NCBI RefSeq assembly: GCF_000972705.2
Contig: NZ_LATL02000098.1
Coordinates: 4,657-14,077, forward strand
Reading direction: 5' to 3'
DNA length: 9,421 nucleotides
DNA from: Limnoraphis robusta CS-951
Lineage (GTDB): Bacteria; Cyanobacteriota; Cyanobacteriia; Cyanobacteriales; Microcoleaceae
The translations under genes were made by a program, and so were the position numbers. The notes beneath the pieces are model-generated. The model was not told the origin of the DNA. It did no database searches and saw only the letters and a program-made list of their open reading frames with translations. Positions 1-6,450 of the stretch are shown one piece after another. The stretch's first letter is position 1. Every line of letters starts with the position of its first letter.

Positions 1-2
1 TT

Positions 3-977
3 AGATTTTTGGCTGAGAAATTTTTACCTGCTAAAGCGAAGAAGATTTTGGATGACTTTATTCTTCCCTTAGAAGACTCTGTGAAACTAGCGGGAACGTT
101 TATATTAATTTCTCTTTCTCTGGTTTGGTTGAGTGAAAATCCTGCATTATATCGGTTTACAAAACCTTTTGTTGATTTAGGAGTAATTGCGAGTACAGCT
201 TGGTTAATTTCCCGTATTTTTCACCAAACTTTGTTAATTTATGGTATTCCCATTGTGCAGAAATATGGTTTAGAAATTGATGAAACGTTTTTGATTTTTG
301 AAACGATTGCAAATGTGATTATTGGGTTTGTGGCGGTTACGGCTTATGCTCAAAGCCAAAATTTTCCACTAACAGCGTTGTTAGCAGGTGCGTCTATTGG
401 GGGTGCAGCGCTTGGACTTGGGGCGCAAAGTACCGTTGAACAAATGTTAGGAAGTCTGGTGATTCGTTTAGATCGTCCGTTTGTTCGAGGGGAATATGTC
501 CGCTTGCAAAATGGCACCTATGGACGGGTTGAGTCGATTGGTTTACGATCTACTAAAATTCGACTGGCGGCGAAAGGAACGTTGGTGATTATTCCCAATT
601 CTAATTTGATGAAAATGGAAATTGAGAACATTACGAGAGGAAAGAAGGTGATGGTGTTGTTATATTTAGACTTTACTCGTCAGTTGGAAGATCGGGAAAA
701 GGCGTTAGTTCAACAAGCGATTAAGCAATGTACGGATTCGGTTTTTGGGATTGATCCGGGAAGTACGAATATTGCGTTAATTCAACACGCTGAAACGCTG
801 AATACTCGCGCTCGGGTGACGTTTTTTATTTTGGGTTCGAGTGAAAATGCGATCGCGTTGAGAAAGAGTTTGTTAGAGTCAACGAATAACAGTATTTCTA
901 AGAAGTTACAACAGTATAATATTAGTTTTTCGATGCAAGAACCGAATATTTATGTTGATTCTCCTGTGACGATTTAA
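3..977 (+). CDS. MscS-family mechanosensitive ion channel, 5' end cut by window edge
   Basis: This is a small-conductance mechanosensitive channel-type membrane protein, expected to open under membrane tension and release solutes on osmotic downshock. Counting from the TTG at 9, there are hydrophobic segments at about residues 27-43, 56-78 and 94-115. A glycine/alanine-rich pore-lining helix follows at about 126-150 (GASIGGAALGLGAQS), leading into the MscS beta-domain with RLDRPFVRGEYV, GRVESIGLRSTKIR and IIPNS at about 153-198. These are the family's hallmark segments. A cytoplasmic alpha/beta domain occupies about 210-320. The frame stays open to the left edge (AGA TTT before the TTG), so TTG 9 need not be the true start and more N-terminal sequence may lie outside. 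About 320 visible residues already match the core of a compact MscS protein. The gene stands alone here; the next gene is 261 nt away. Confidence 0.9.
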   Translation, partial: RFLAEKFLPAKAKKILDDFILPLEDSVKLAGTFILISLSLVWLSENPALYRFTKPFVDLGVIASTAWLISRIFHQTLLIYGIPIVQKYGLEIDETFLIFETIANVIIGFVAVTAYAQSQNFPLTALLAGASIGGAALGLGAQSTVEQMLGSLVIRLDRPFVRGEYVRLQNGTYGRVESIGLRSTKIRLAAKGTLVIIPNSNLMKMEIENITRGKKVMVLLYLDFTRQLEDREKALVQQAIKQCTDSVFGIDPGSTNIALIQHAETLNTRARVTFFILGSSENAIALRKSLLESTNNSISKKLQQYNISFSMQEPNIYVDSPVTI

Positions 978-1238
978 GGGGAGTGGGGAAGGGTTGACCT
1001 GTGAAAGTTTGACTTGTGGAATTGGGGTTGATGTATTAGTCATGTGTAGTTTCAAGTTTCCCCCCTAACCTGATTTTAAGCGATCGCGCTCCGGGTTGTC
1101 AACCCCCCTATTCTTTTACCCACAACTCCCAACTATCAAGGCTTTGCGATCGCTTACCACTCAGTCCCTTTTTTTGCCATGCAATGTATGGCGTTGTATG
1201 CTATAACTGAAAAATCGATAGATTACAGGACAAAAAAA
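978..1238. other. Intergenic spacer with HIP1 sites and GGGTTG repeats
   Basis: This gap between the channel gene and the RHH gene holds two HIP1 octamers (1080-1087, 1146-1153). It also holds a near-perfect direct repeat, TTGACCTGTG/TTGACTTGTG (994-1003, 1009-1018), and three copies of GGGTTG (991-996, 1025-1030, 1093-1098). The last copy forms the small palindrome GGGTTG-T-CAACCC (1093-1105). TTGACT at 1009-1014 with TATTAG at 1034-1039 could be a weak promoter with a long 19-nt spacer. No convincing rho-independent terminator for the channel gene was seen. No coding region is supported here, although the frame of the next gene can be extended back to an ATG at 1179. Confidence 0.5.
994..1018 (+). 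repeat. Short tandem repeat TTGAC(C/T)TGTG x2
   Basis: TTGACCTGTG (994-1003) recurs as TTGACTTGTG (1009-1018), differing at one of ten positions, with a 15-nt period. It lies just after the channel gene's stop and about 220 nt before the RHH gene. It could be half of a protein-binding site, or the two TTGAC elements could act as -35 boxes; chance is also possible. Confidence 0.35.
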
Positions 1239-1784
1239 ATGGCTTTCTTCAAATTGGAGGATTTAAAGCCCGAGGCAAAAATTGTCTGGCTGAAAGACAT
1301 GAGTCAGTACCCTTGGGTACGAGAAGGGATGACAGATTTCACGAGCAAGCAGGGAATATCAAAGTCTCGCCAAGCTCAGATAGGGCCTGAGTTAGTTGGA
1401 TACGCCGAATTGGAAGAGGATGCACCGCCTAGTTTTATTGACCCTGCGACGGGACGAAAACACTACTATCGGCGAATCTTTAAGCTTCGTGATGGCGATT
1501 ATAAAAATTACAGTGATGGAAAGTATCCCATGGAAGCGGTAGAACCAAAAACAGTCGAACCGAAGGTGAAGGGATTATCTCCTGATAGAAAAGCTCAAAT
1601 CGCCGTCAGAATTCCTCGCTCTTTGCTGTACAAACTTAACCGCTATATTCAGATAATGGGAATGTCGCAAACCGAAATTGTGGTCAGTGCGTTATCTCAA
1701 TACCTAGATTCACCAGAAGATGTTCCTCTCATTGAGCGAATCGTGAAAATTGAGGAACGACTAGCAAAATTGGAGGGACAGTAA
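1239..1784 (+). CDS. Protein of unknown function with C-terminal ribbon-helix-helix domain
   Basis: The 181-aa product has no family name I can give. The ATG at 1239 is chosen because AGGA (1227-1230) lies 8 nt before it. In-frame ATGs at 1179 and 1188 would add 20 or 17 residues but lack a ribosome site. Residues about 118-156 look like an RHH DNA-binding fold: a strand (KAQIAVRIP), a helix (RSLLYKLNRYIQIMG), a turn containing G-M-S-Q, and a second helix (TEIVVSALSQYL). A short amphipathic, coiled-coil-like tail follows (about 163-179, IERIVKIEERLAKLEG). The N-terminal 110 residues are mixed charged and aromatic (WLKDMSQYPWVREGM; HYYRRIFKLRDGDYKNY) and unrecognised. RHH proteins usually dimerise and repress their own operon, so autoregulation is an inference. 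It precedes the next gene by 3 nt and is probably co-transcribed with it. Confidence 0.7.
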   Translation: MAFFKLEDLKPEAKIVWLKDMSQYPWVREGMTDFTSKQGISKSRQAQIGPELVGYAELEEDAPPSFIDPATGRKHYYRRIFKLRDGDYKNYSDGKYPMEAVEPKTVEPKVKGLSPDRKAQIAVRIPRSLLYKLNRYIQIMGMSQTEIVVSALSQYLDSPEDVPLIERIVKIEERLAKLEGQ

Positions 1785-1787
1785 ATT

Positions 1788-2381
1788 ATGAGTTCTGGTG
1801 ATAGTGCGAATTTTTTTGATGATGCAGCAATTAATAATTTTCGGGAATTTATATATTGCTTGAATGAACATACTAAAACTCGGGGTTGTTCTAATATGCT
1901 AGTTTCATATCTGACCGATTATTATGGGGGAGATAAATCCTATTATGGGGGAGAATACAAAGAATTATTCAAAAACTTTTCCACCGATGAAGTGTCTCAA
2001 TTAATTGCTCAACTCTGCAATAAACAAGGGGAGCCGATATTTAAACCAGAAGAGATCGATGTTTTGATTGCAGCGCGAGAGTTTGCGTTGAGCGACGACC
2101 CCAAGAAAAGAATTGACTACCTGTGTACTATCGAATGGGAATTGTCTCCATACAATTCGGATGAGCCATTTAAAATTTTGGCAACGGTCAAAGTCAACTG
2201 CATCTCCAACGAATATTTAAAAATGTCAGAAGATGAGGATGAATACTATCAAGATTATCTATGGCAAGTTGCTGAACATAAACTGGAACAAAAATACCCT
2301 TCTTTCATAGACCAAGTTTTTGCATACCATCACAAACATGGTCATTCCTACAGCATAACTAAATACGAAGCCTTGCCTTAA
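1788..2381 (+). CDS. Hypothetical acidic protein, partner of the RHH gene
   Basis: This 197-aa protein is of no family I recognise. It is rich in Asp, Glu and Tyr, has no signal peptide or membrane segment, and reads as a soluble cytoplasmic protein. Visible features are a duplicated YYGG-type motif at residues 45-58 (YYGGDKS then YYGGEYK), a helix-rich middle (about 66-105), a possible beta stretch (about 113-137, with IEWELS and KILATVKVN), a strongly acidic run (MSEDEDEYYQDY, about 146-157) and a His-rich tail (YHHKHGHSY, about 180-188). The start is set by GGAGG at 1772-1776, inside the end of the upstream gene and 11 nt before the ATG. The 3-nt gap to the RHH gene indicates one operon. 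A toxin, immunity or regulatory partner role is conceivable but not shown by any motif. Confidence 0.65.
   Translation: MSSGDSANFFDDAAINNFREFIYCLNEHTKTRGCSNMLVSYLTDYYGGDKSYYGGEYKELFKNFSTDEVSQLIAQLCNKQGEPIFKPEEIDVLIAAREFALSDDPKKRIDYLCTIEWELSPYNSDEPFKILATVKVNCISNEYLKMSEDEDEYYQDYLWQVAEHKLEQKYPSFIDQVFAYHHKHGHSYSITKYEALP
1920..1954 (+). repeat. In-frame 14-bp direct repeat inside hypothetical gene
   Basis: TATTATGGGGGAGA occurs at 1920-1933 and again, identical, at 1941-1954. The 21-nt offset is exactly seven codons and duplicates the peptide YYGG(D/E). The identity, including third codon positions, suggests a recent local duplication rather than convergent coding. Confidence 0.7.
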
Positions 2382-2494
2382 ACTCATTCTACTGAGAGCA
2401 ATATATCTGTTGAAATCGAAATTTTGTTGATCTCTTTTTGGTAGGGTGGGTGAGAAAGGATAACTTAACTGCTGAAATCACCAACTGTAGACAG

Positions 2495-2527
2495 AAAAAC
2501 CCGGTTTCTTTGAGAAACCGGGTTTTT
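2495..2527. terminator. Perfect bidirectional rho-independent terminator hairpin
   Basis: AAAAACCCGGTTTC (2495-2508) and GAAACCGGGTTTTT (2514-2527) are exact reverse complements, giving a 14-bp stem with a 5-nt loop (TTTGA). The outer A5/T5 arms supply a U-tract in both directions. It sits 113 nt after the hypothetical gene's stop (+) and 7 nt after the transporter's stop (-), so one element can end both convergent transcripts. From memory, similar AAACCGGGTTT-type palindromes are scattered in large numbers through Planktothrix-like and other cyanobacterial genomes, so it may also be a member of a dispersed repeat family. That copy number cannot be checked here. Confidence 0.85.
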
Positions 2528-2534
2528 ATATATA

Positions 2535-4016
2535 TTAATCTAATTCACTTTCTAAGACTGTAGCGATCGCTTTTTGAGCATTTTCTTGGAACTCCCGAAT
2601 ATTAACGCGACTGAGTAGAGAAATGGCAATCATCATCCCGACAGCTTGCACCGCAAAGACGAGACTATAAGCGAGTACAGGAACCGAAAATATTGTTCGA
2701 CCTAAATCTAAAACAGCGCCTCCCATTAAAGTTGCTATTCCTCGCGCCATCGACTGAGCGAGTCCCCAGGCACCGATAAAGGTGCCGGCTGTTTCAGCAG
2801 CAGTCAGATCGAGCATTAAACCAATAGCACCCGCCGTCAGGACTCCTGAAGCCACTCCAAACAGCAGTAACCCGCCTTTCAGCATTTGGGGGTCAGCCAC
2901 GACGCCAGCAGTGATAAATAGACTTAAACAAATAATCGTGCCAATACAGCCGACTTTAACGGTATTTTTCTTGCCTAAACGGGGAGTAATTAAAAAGCCT
3001 GTTGAAGCAATTCCGGCTAAGGTTCCCATTCCAAAAAAGGCGTTGAGTTGGGTGGTTTCGGAAATACACATTTCAAAGACTTCGCCGCCATAGGGTTCGA
3101 GTACGGCATCCTGCATAAACAGGCTAATACTCATCACCAGGAGGAAGGTAAAAAATAAACCCGTTTGACGGCTAGCGGTTAAGATTCGTAACGCTCGAGC
3201 CAGGGTAATTTGGTCTTCTCGTTCAACGACAGTCGAACGGCTAGCATAGCGGGAAAATCGCTTTTCAACGCCTACTGTTGAGAGTAAACATAAACCAAAA
3301 ACAATGGCTGGAACGAGGATAAATAAGGGATTAATAACAGATTGCAATTGAGCAATATTAACAACAGAAGTTGTTTGTGTGGTATTTTCGGAGAGAATGT
3401 CAGCGCCGCAAACTTCGGGACGGTTGAGGATTTTTGAGCTAATAATCGCTCCGATGACAATGCCGATCATTAACATTGACCAAACAATACTTACCAGTTT
3501 AGAGCGGTTATCTTCATCGGAAACATCAAAGAGTAACGCTGCAAAGGGTGTGGAACTGGCGCTCAAAGCCAAGCCGTAGAGGGCAAATACGAGGGCAAGT
3601 AGGGCTGCCCAAGCATAAGTTATACTACTCAAGCCCGTATTTTGTAGGCTGATTCCCAACTGCCAAGTCACCTGTAGGGCGAAGAAGGAGAGGATTGTAA
3701 AGAAAATAGCACCTAACCAAATATAGCCACTGCGATGATGTCCGAATAGGGGCTTGGCATCCGACATCTGACCAAACCAAATTCTCGCCGGAGCGACAAA
3801 TTGATACATGGCGATCGCACCTGCGGCCATCAGAGCGGGAACCTTTAACTCATCGATCATCACTCGGTTGATCACGCCCAAGGTGAGCAGGGACATAATG
3901 CCTAATCCCATCTGAAACAAACCGAGCCGAAACATGGTGAGGAGGTGAACTTTGGGCTTTGGTGGGCTATCTACTGGGGTAGAAGGGGTAGATTGTGGTA
4001 AACCATCGATTGCCAT
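2535..4016 (-). CDS. PucC/BCD-family major facilitator membrane protein
   Basis: The 493-aa polytopic inner or thylakoid membrane protein belongs to the PucC (bacteriochlorophyll delivery, BCD) branch of the MFS. A Pro/Ser-rich cytoplasmic leader (1-25) is followed by about twelve hydrophobic segments. Family-like stretches include FRLGLFQMGLGIMSLLTLGV (29-48), VINRVMIDELKVPA (48-61), PARIWFGQMSDAKPLFGHHR (76-95), the LQDVLLEPYGG-like MQDAVLEPYGGEVF (301-314) and LMLDLTAAETAGTFIGAWGL (400-419). In purple bacteria PucC and LhaA help assemble or deliver pigment to light-harvesting complexes. In cyanobacteria, which lack bacteriochlorophyll, the substrate is unsettled; handling of chlorophyll or of small chlorophyll-binding proteins is the usual inference. 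The ATG at 4014-4016 has no clear Shine-Dalgarno. A loop at about 196-225 (one Cys, Asn/Thr rich) separates the two halves. It is transcribed divergently from the ABHD14-like gene. Confidence 0.88.
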   Translation of the reverse strand: MAIDGLPQSTPSTPVDSPPKPKVHLLTMFRLGLFQMGLGIMSLLTLGVINRVMIDELKVPALMAAGAIAMYQFVAPARIWFGQMSDAKPLFGHHRSGYIWLGAIFFTILSFFALQVTWQLGISLQNTGLSSITYAWAALLALVFALYGLALSASSTPFAALLFDVSDEDNRSKLVSIVWSMLMIGIVIGAIISSKILNRPEVCGADILSENTTQTTSVVNIAQLQSVINPLFILVPAIVFGLCLLSTVGVEKRFSRYASRSTVVEREDQITLARALRILTASRQTGLFFTFLLVMSISLFMQDAVLEPYGGEVFEMCISETTQLNAFFGMGTLAGIASTGFLITPRLGKKNTVKVGCIGTIICLSLFITAGVVADPQMLKGGLLLFGVASGVLTAGAIGLMLDLTAAETAGTFIGAWGLAQSMARGIATLMGGAVLDLGRTIFSVPVLAYSLVFAVQAVGMMIAISLLSRVNIREFQENAQKAIATVLESELD

Positions 4017-4157
4017 AGCACAAGCGTAGAAACGATTCTGATAAACTTTCTTAATTTAATATAAACCCTAACTGAGCTTATAAGATATAATGGGCTAGCA
4101 TCTTTAAATAAAATCCTTTGTGATTTAGATGTTTTGTTTGTTTAAATTAATCCCTTT
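4017..4157. promoter_or_regulatory. Divergent promoter region with a TATAAT box
   Basis: This 141-nt AT-rich gap separates the PucC-like gene (-) from the ABHD14-like gene (+). A perfect -10 hexamer TATAAT lies at 4086-4091 on the + strand and would start transcription near 4098, about 60 nt before the hydrolase ATG. No good TTGACA is placed 16-18 nt upstream of it. On the minus strand TATATT (4063-4058) is a possible, weaker -10 for the transporter. No ribosome-binding site precedes the hydrolase ATG. Confidence 0.45.
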
Positions 4158-4781
4158 ATGGAATTTGACATAACATCAAAGGTTATCAAGATTCAAACCG
4201 CAAATATTCATTATTTTGAGGGGGGAGATCCGCAATATCCGTCCGTGTTGTTTCTACATGGATCGAGTTTTAGTTCTCAAACTTGGAAAGAGCTGGGTAC
4301 GCTCAAGCGGTTGACTCAGAAGAATTTTCATGTGGTGGCGATTGATCTACCGGGTTATGGAAAGTCCGAATCGATTTCCGATTATCATGTTGAATTTTTG
4401 CCGAAATTGGTTGATAGATTAAATCTCAAAGGGGCTGTTTTAGTGTCTCCGTCGATGAGTGGAACTTACAGCTTGTCTTTTGTGCTTAAGCATTCTGAAC
4501 AGCTTAAAGGGTTTGTGGCAGTTGCTCCGGTGGGAATTTTGAAAATGAGTCAGCAACTTCGAGGAATTTTACTGCCGACTTTGGCGATTTGGGGGAGTGA
4601 TGATCGGATTGTTCCGGTTGAACAGGCGGATCTTTTAGTGGAATTGATGCCCAATGCTCAAAAGATTATTTTACCCAAAGCGGGTCATGCTTGTTATATG
4701 AAAGCAACGAATAAGTTTCACGAAGCATTGATTCAGTTTGTTGAGAAAGTGACGAAAGAAGAATCGGAAGAATCTTGTTAA
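4158..4781 (+). CDS. ABHD14-like alpha/beta hydrolase
   Basis: The 207-aa cytosolic alpha/beta hydrolase closely follows animal ABHD14A/B in length (ABHD14B is about 210 aa) and motifs. These are LFLHGSSFSSQTWKELGTL (31-49, oxyanion-loop region; ABHD14B has LLLHGIRFSSETWQNLGTL), VVAIDLPGYGKS (59-70), the unusual SxSxS nucleophile elbow SPSMSGTYSLSF (97-108), FVAVAPV (119-125) and AGHACY (175-180). The predicted triad is Ser99, Asp149 (in WGSDDRIVP) and His177. Standard bacterial hydrolases carry GxSxG; the SPSxSGxYS form marks this subfamily. ABHD14B has been reported to act as a lysine deacetylase that passes acetyl to CoA; whether this protein does so is inference, and a small-ester hydrolase is the safe alternative. 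It lies 77 nt before the cNMP-domain gene on the same strand, possibly co-transcribed. The ATG has no Shine-Dalgarno. Confidence 0.88.
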   Translation: MEFDITSKVIKIQTANIHYFEGGDPQYPSVLFLHGSSFSSQTWKELGTLKRLTQKNFHVVAIDLPGYGKSESISDYHVEFLPKLVDRLNLKGAVLVSPSMSGTYSLSFVLKHSEQLKGFVAVAPVGILKMSQQLRGILLPTLAIWGSDDRIVPVEQADLLVELMPNAQKIILPKAGHACYMKATNKFHEALIQFVEKVTKEESEESC

Positions 4782-4858
4782 GTTTTGGCCTCTCTGAAGA
4801 GAGCGTTTAAAGGGTGTAATTGTTCAAAAAAAATCACGTTTATCAACTCTAAAATATT

Positions 4859-5443
4859 ATGAGTGAACAACCTAAAAAAGCTTTATTTATTCTGGGAGGA
4901 TTGGATGATCAGGATTTATCCTGGATTATTAATCGGGGAAAAACACAGGTGATTCCCCCCGGAGAAACGCTGATTTATGAAGGGAGAACCATTAGCGCTT
5001 TGTATATTGTTTTAAAAGGGGTGTTGAGTGTGTCTATTTCTCCGAATGGTGAACGAGAACTTGCAAAGCTTTATGAGGGAGAAGTTGTTGGTGAAATTTC
5101 GTTTATTGATAATCGTCCTCCTTTAGCAACGGTGAAAGCGATTGAAGAAAGTTTAGTGTTGATGGTTCCTCGCTATGAATTAATCGCTCAACTGCATCGG
5201 AATGCCGGGTTTGCTTCTCGATTTTATCAAGGGATTTGTTTGTGTTTAGCCAGTCGGATGCGGGGAACCGTTAGGCGTTTGGGATATCAAGTTCAAGATC
5301 ATTATCTCGAAGAAGTTGAGGAGGATACCAATGAACTCAATGAGAGTAAACAAGATTTTCTGGAGTTGGCTGAGGCTAAGTTTAATTGGCTGGTACATAG
5401 TTTAAAAACGGCAGAAAGTAATCATCACTCGAGGAATTCTTGA
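4859..5443 (+). CDS. Stand-alone cyclic nucleotide-binding-domain protein (Crp-like, no HTH)
   Basis: The 194-aa product has a Crp/PKA-type cNMP-binding beta-roll at about residues 8-120: GETLIYEGRTISALYIVLKG (35-54), then the phosphate-binding-cassette region GEVVGEISFIDNRPPLATVK (74-93). The Crp dimerisation-like helix follows (about 117-140), but no winged-helix DNA-binding domain. Instead there is an acidic tail (about 148-172, LEEVEEDTNELNESKQ) ending in His/Ser residues. Aligned with the PKA cassette (FGELxLxxxTPRAATV), Gly78 and Glu79 are kept, but the position of the phosphate-binding Arg is Pro88. The only nearby Arg is Arg86, two residues early. Binding of cAMP is therefore doubtful. 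It probably works as a sensor or scaffold through protein contacts rather than as a transcription factor. Its last 19 nt overlap the 3' end of the convergent cruH-like gene. Confidence 0.85.
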   Translation: MSEQPKKALFILGGLDDQDLSWIINRGKTQVIPPGETLIYEGRTISALYIVLKGVLSVSISPNGERELAKLYEGEVVGEISFIDNRPPLATVKAIEESLVLMVPRYELIAQLHRNAGFASRFYQGICLCLASRMRGTVRRLGYQVQDHYLEEVEEDTNELNESKQDFLELAEAKFNWLVHSLKTAESNHHSRNS

Positions 5444-6450
5444 TGTTGGATTAAGCGTTGAACGCTGGCTAATGTTGGGTTAAATTCATAACTTTTTTGT
5501 TGAGGTTGATTGAGATAGGTTTGTTGTTCTTCTTCGATCATTTTAACATCTTGTTCAACTAATCCATCGAGTAATTTTTGGGCTGAACCGAATAGTTTGT
5601 TTTTGAGAAAGCGCCGAAAGGGAATCGGTAATTTGTGCAGACGCCAAAAGGAATGTAGGGAGGTAAAATGGATGAGATAGGCTTTGGTTTCTGTTAAACT
5701 TACGGGGCAGAATAGACAGTAAATTTTAAAGTCTTTGCCGAGTGTTGAAACCCAATGGGGATAGATATAACTGACTTCTAAGGGTTCAGGATGGAGTTGA
5801 CGTAAAGCGGGGAAAAATAGCTGAGAAATTGACCAGATTTTATCGATTTTATAGTAGCTTTTGGCTTGATAGTGGGCATCAACTCGATGGTTATCTTCAT
5901 TTATTTTTTTTAAAATGGCATCTGTCCAGGCTTGCCAATCTTGATGTAAATGTCCGTGATACATATCCATCAAGTTCTCAATTAAAAAGGAATAATGAGC
6001 TTGACAGTGAATTAGAGAAACAGTCGCAATATAATTCAAATGATCCCATTCAGGAACGCCTAATGGTTGGTTTTGAGTTGGATTTTTTCCTGGAAATAAC
6101 CAGATAAAACCGTCTAATTCTTCAACTGGATACTGAAGAATTTTACAGTTTGGAAGTCTCTGGTGTTCGGCTAAATAGGGAATATTTACACATTCACCCT
6201 GAGCGTTAAATTGCCATCCATGATAGGCACATTCAAGATTCCCTTCAATGATTTTACCATGACTCAGTTTAACTTGTCGATGGGGACAACGATTTTCTAA
6301 AGCCTGAATTTTTCCTTGTTTATTCCGAAATAAAACAATGGCTTGATTCCATAATATGACGTCTAAAGGTTGAGTGTTAACGTCACGACTCCGAGCGACA
6401 ACATACCAATGATTTGGGTTGATTCCTAACTGACGAATTTTTTGATTCAT
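5425..6450 (-). CDS. cruH: Rieske non-haem iron oxygenase, CruH-like (synechoxanthin pathway)
   Basis: The 341-aa protein is a single-chain Rieske oxygenase. The N-terminal [2Fe-2S] domain has Cys55-x-His57 and Cys74-x2-His77 (CPHRQ ... CAYHGW), the oxygenase-type site with no disulfide cysteines. The catalytic mononuclear-iron segment is ENLMDMYHGHLH (158-169), with His165, His169 and probably the acidic residue Asp301 in LVEQDVKMIEEEQQ as ligands. No signal peptide or clear membrane helix is present. CruH of Synechococcus sp. PCC 7002 is genetically assigned to oxidation of the C-18/C-18' methyl groups of renierapurpurin. I assign CruH here mainly because the gene overlaps a cruE-like gene by 4 nt (ATGA) and both would act on the same carotenoid. 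Another Rieske hydroxylase acting on a different methyl group remains possible. The start is set by that overlap; GAAGG sits 12 nt upstream. Confidence 0.72.
   Translation of the reverse strand: MNQKIRQLGINPNHWYVVARSRDVNTQPLDVILWNQAIVLFRNKQGKIQALENRCPHRQVKLSHGKIIEGNLECAYHGWQFNAQGECVNIPYLAEHQRLPNCKILQYPVEELDGFIWLFPGKNPTQNQPLGVPEWDHLNYIATVSLIHCQAHYSFLIENLMDMYHGHLHQDWQAWTDAILKKINEDNHRVDAHYQAKSYYKIDKIWSISQLFFPALRQLHPEPLEVSYIYPHWVSTLGKDFKIYCLFCPVSLTETKAYLIHFTSLHSFWRLHKLPIPFRRFLKNKLFGSAQKLLDGLVEQDVKMIEEEQQTYLNQPQQKSYEFNPTLASVQRLIQHQEFLE

Noticed and set aside
1179..1238. Longer start for the RHH protein (ATG 1179 or 1188)
   Set aside because: Neither ATG has a ribosome-binding site, while ATG 1239 has AGGA at an 8-nt distance; the added residues look unlike a conserved domain start.
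2441..2456. GTAGGGTGGGTGAGAA stretch as a piece of a known cyanobacterial repeat
   Set aside because: It resembles GTAGGGTGGG-type repeats I recall from cyanobacteria, but no inverted partner or second copy is in the window.
2782..3093. Open frame on the + strand inside the PucC-like gene
   Set aside because: It lies fully antisense to a clear membrane-protein gene, and its Pro/Ala/Lys-rich translation shows no domain; it is a shadow frame, as are 3272-3460 and 3379-3579.
4790..4803. Small hairpin CTCTC-TGAA-GAGAG after the ABHD14-like gene
   Set aside because: Only a 5-bp stem and no U-tract after it, so it is not a convincing terminator; the next gene follows closely on the same strand.
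5829..6107. Open frame on the + strand opposite the CruH-like gene
   Set aside because: Antisense shadow of a gene with clear Rieske motifs; no ribosome site or recognisable domain.
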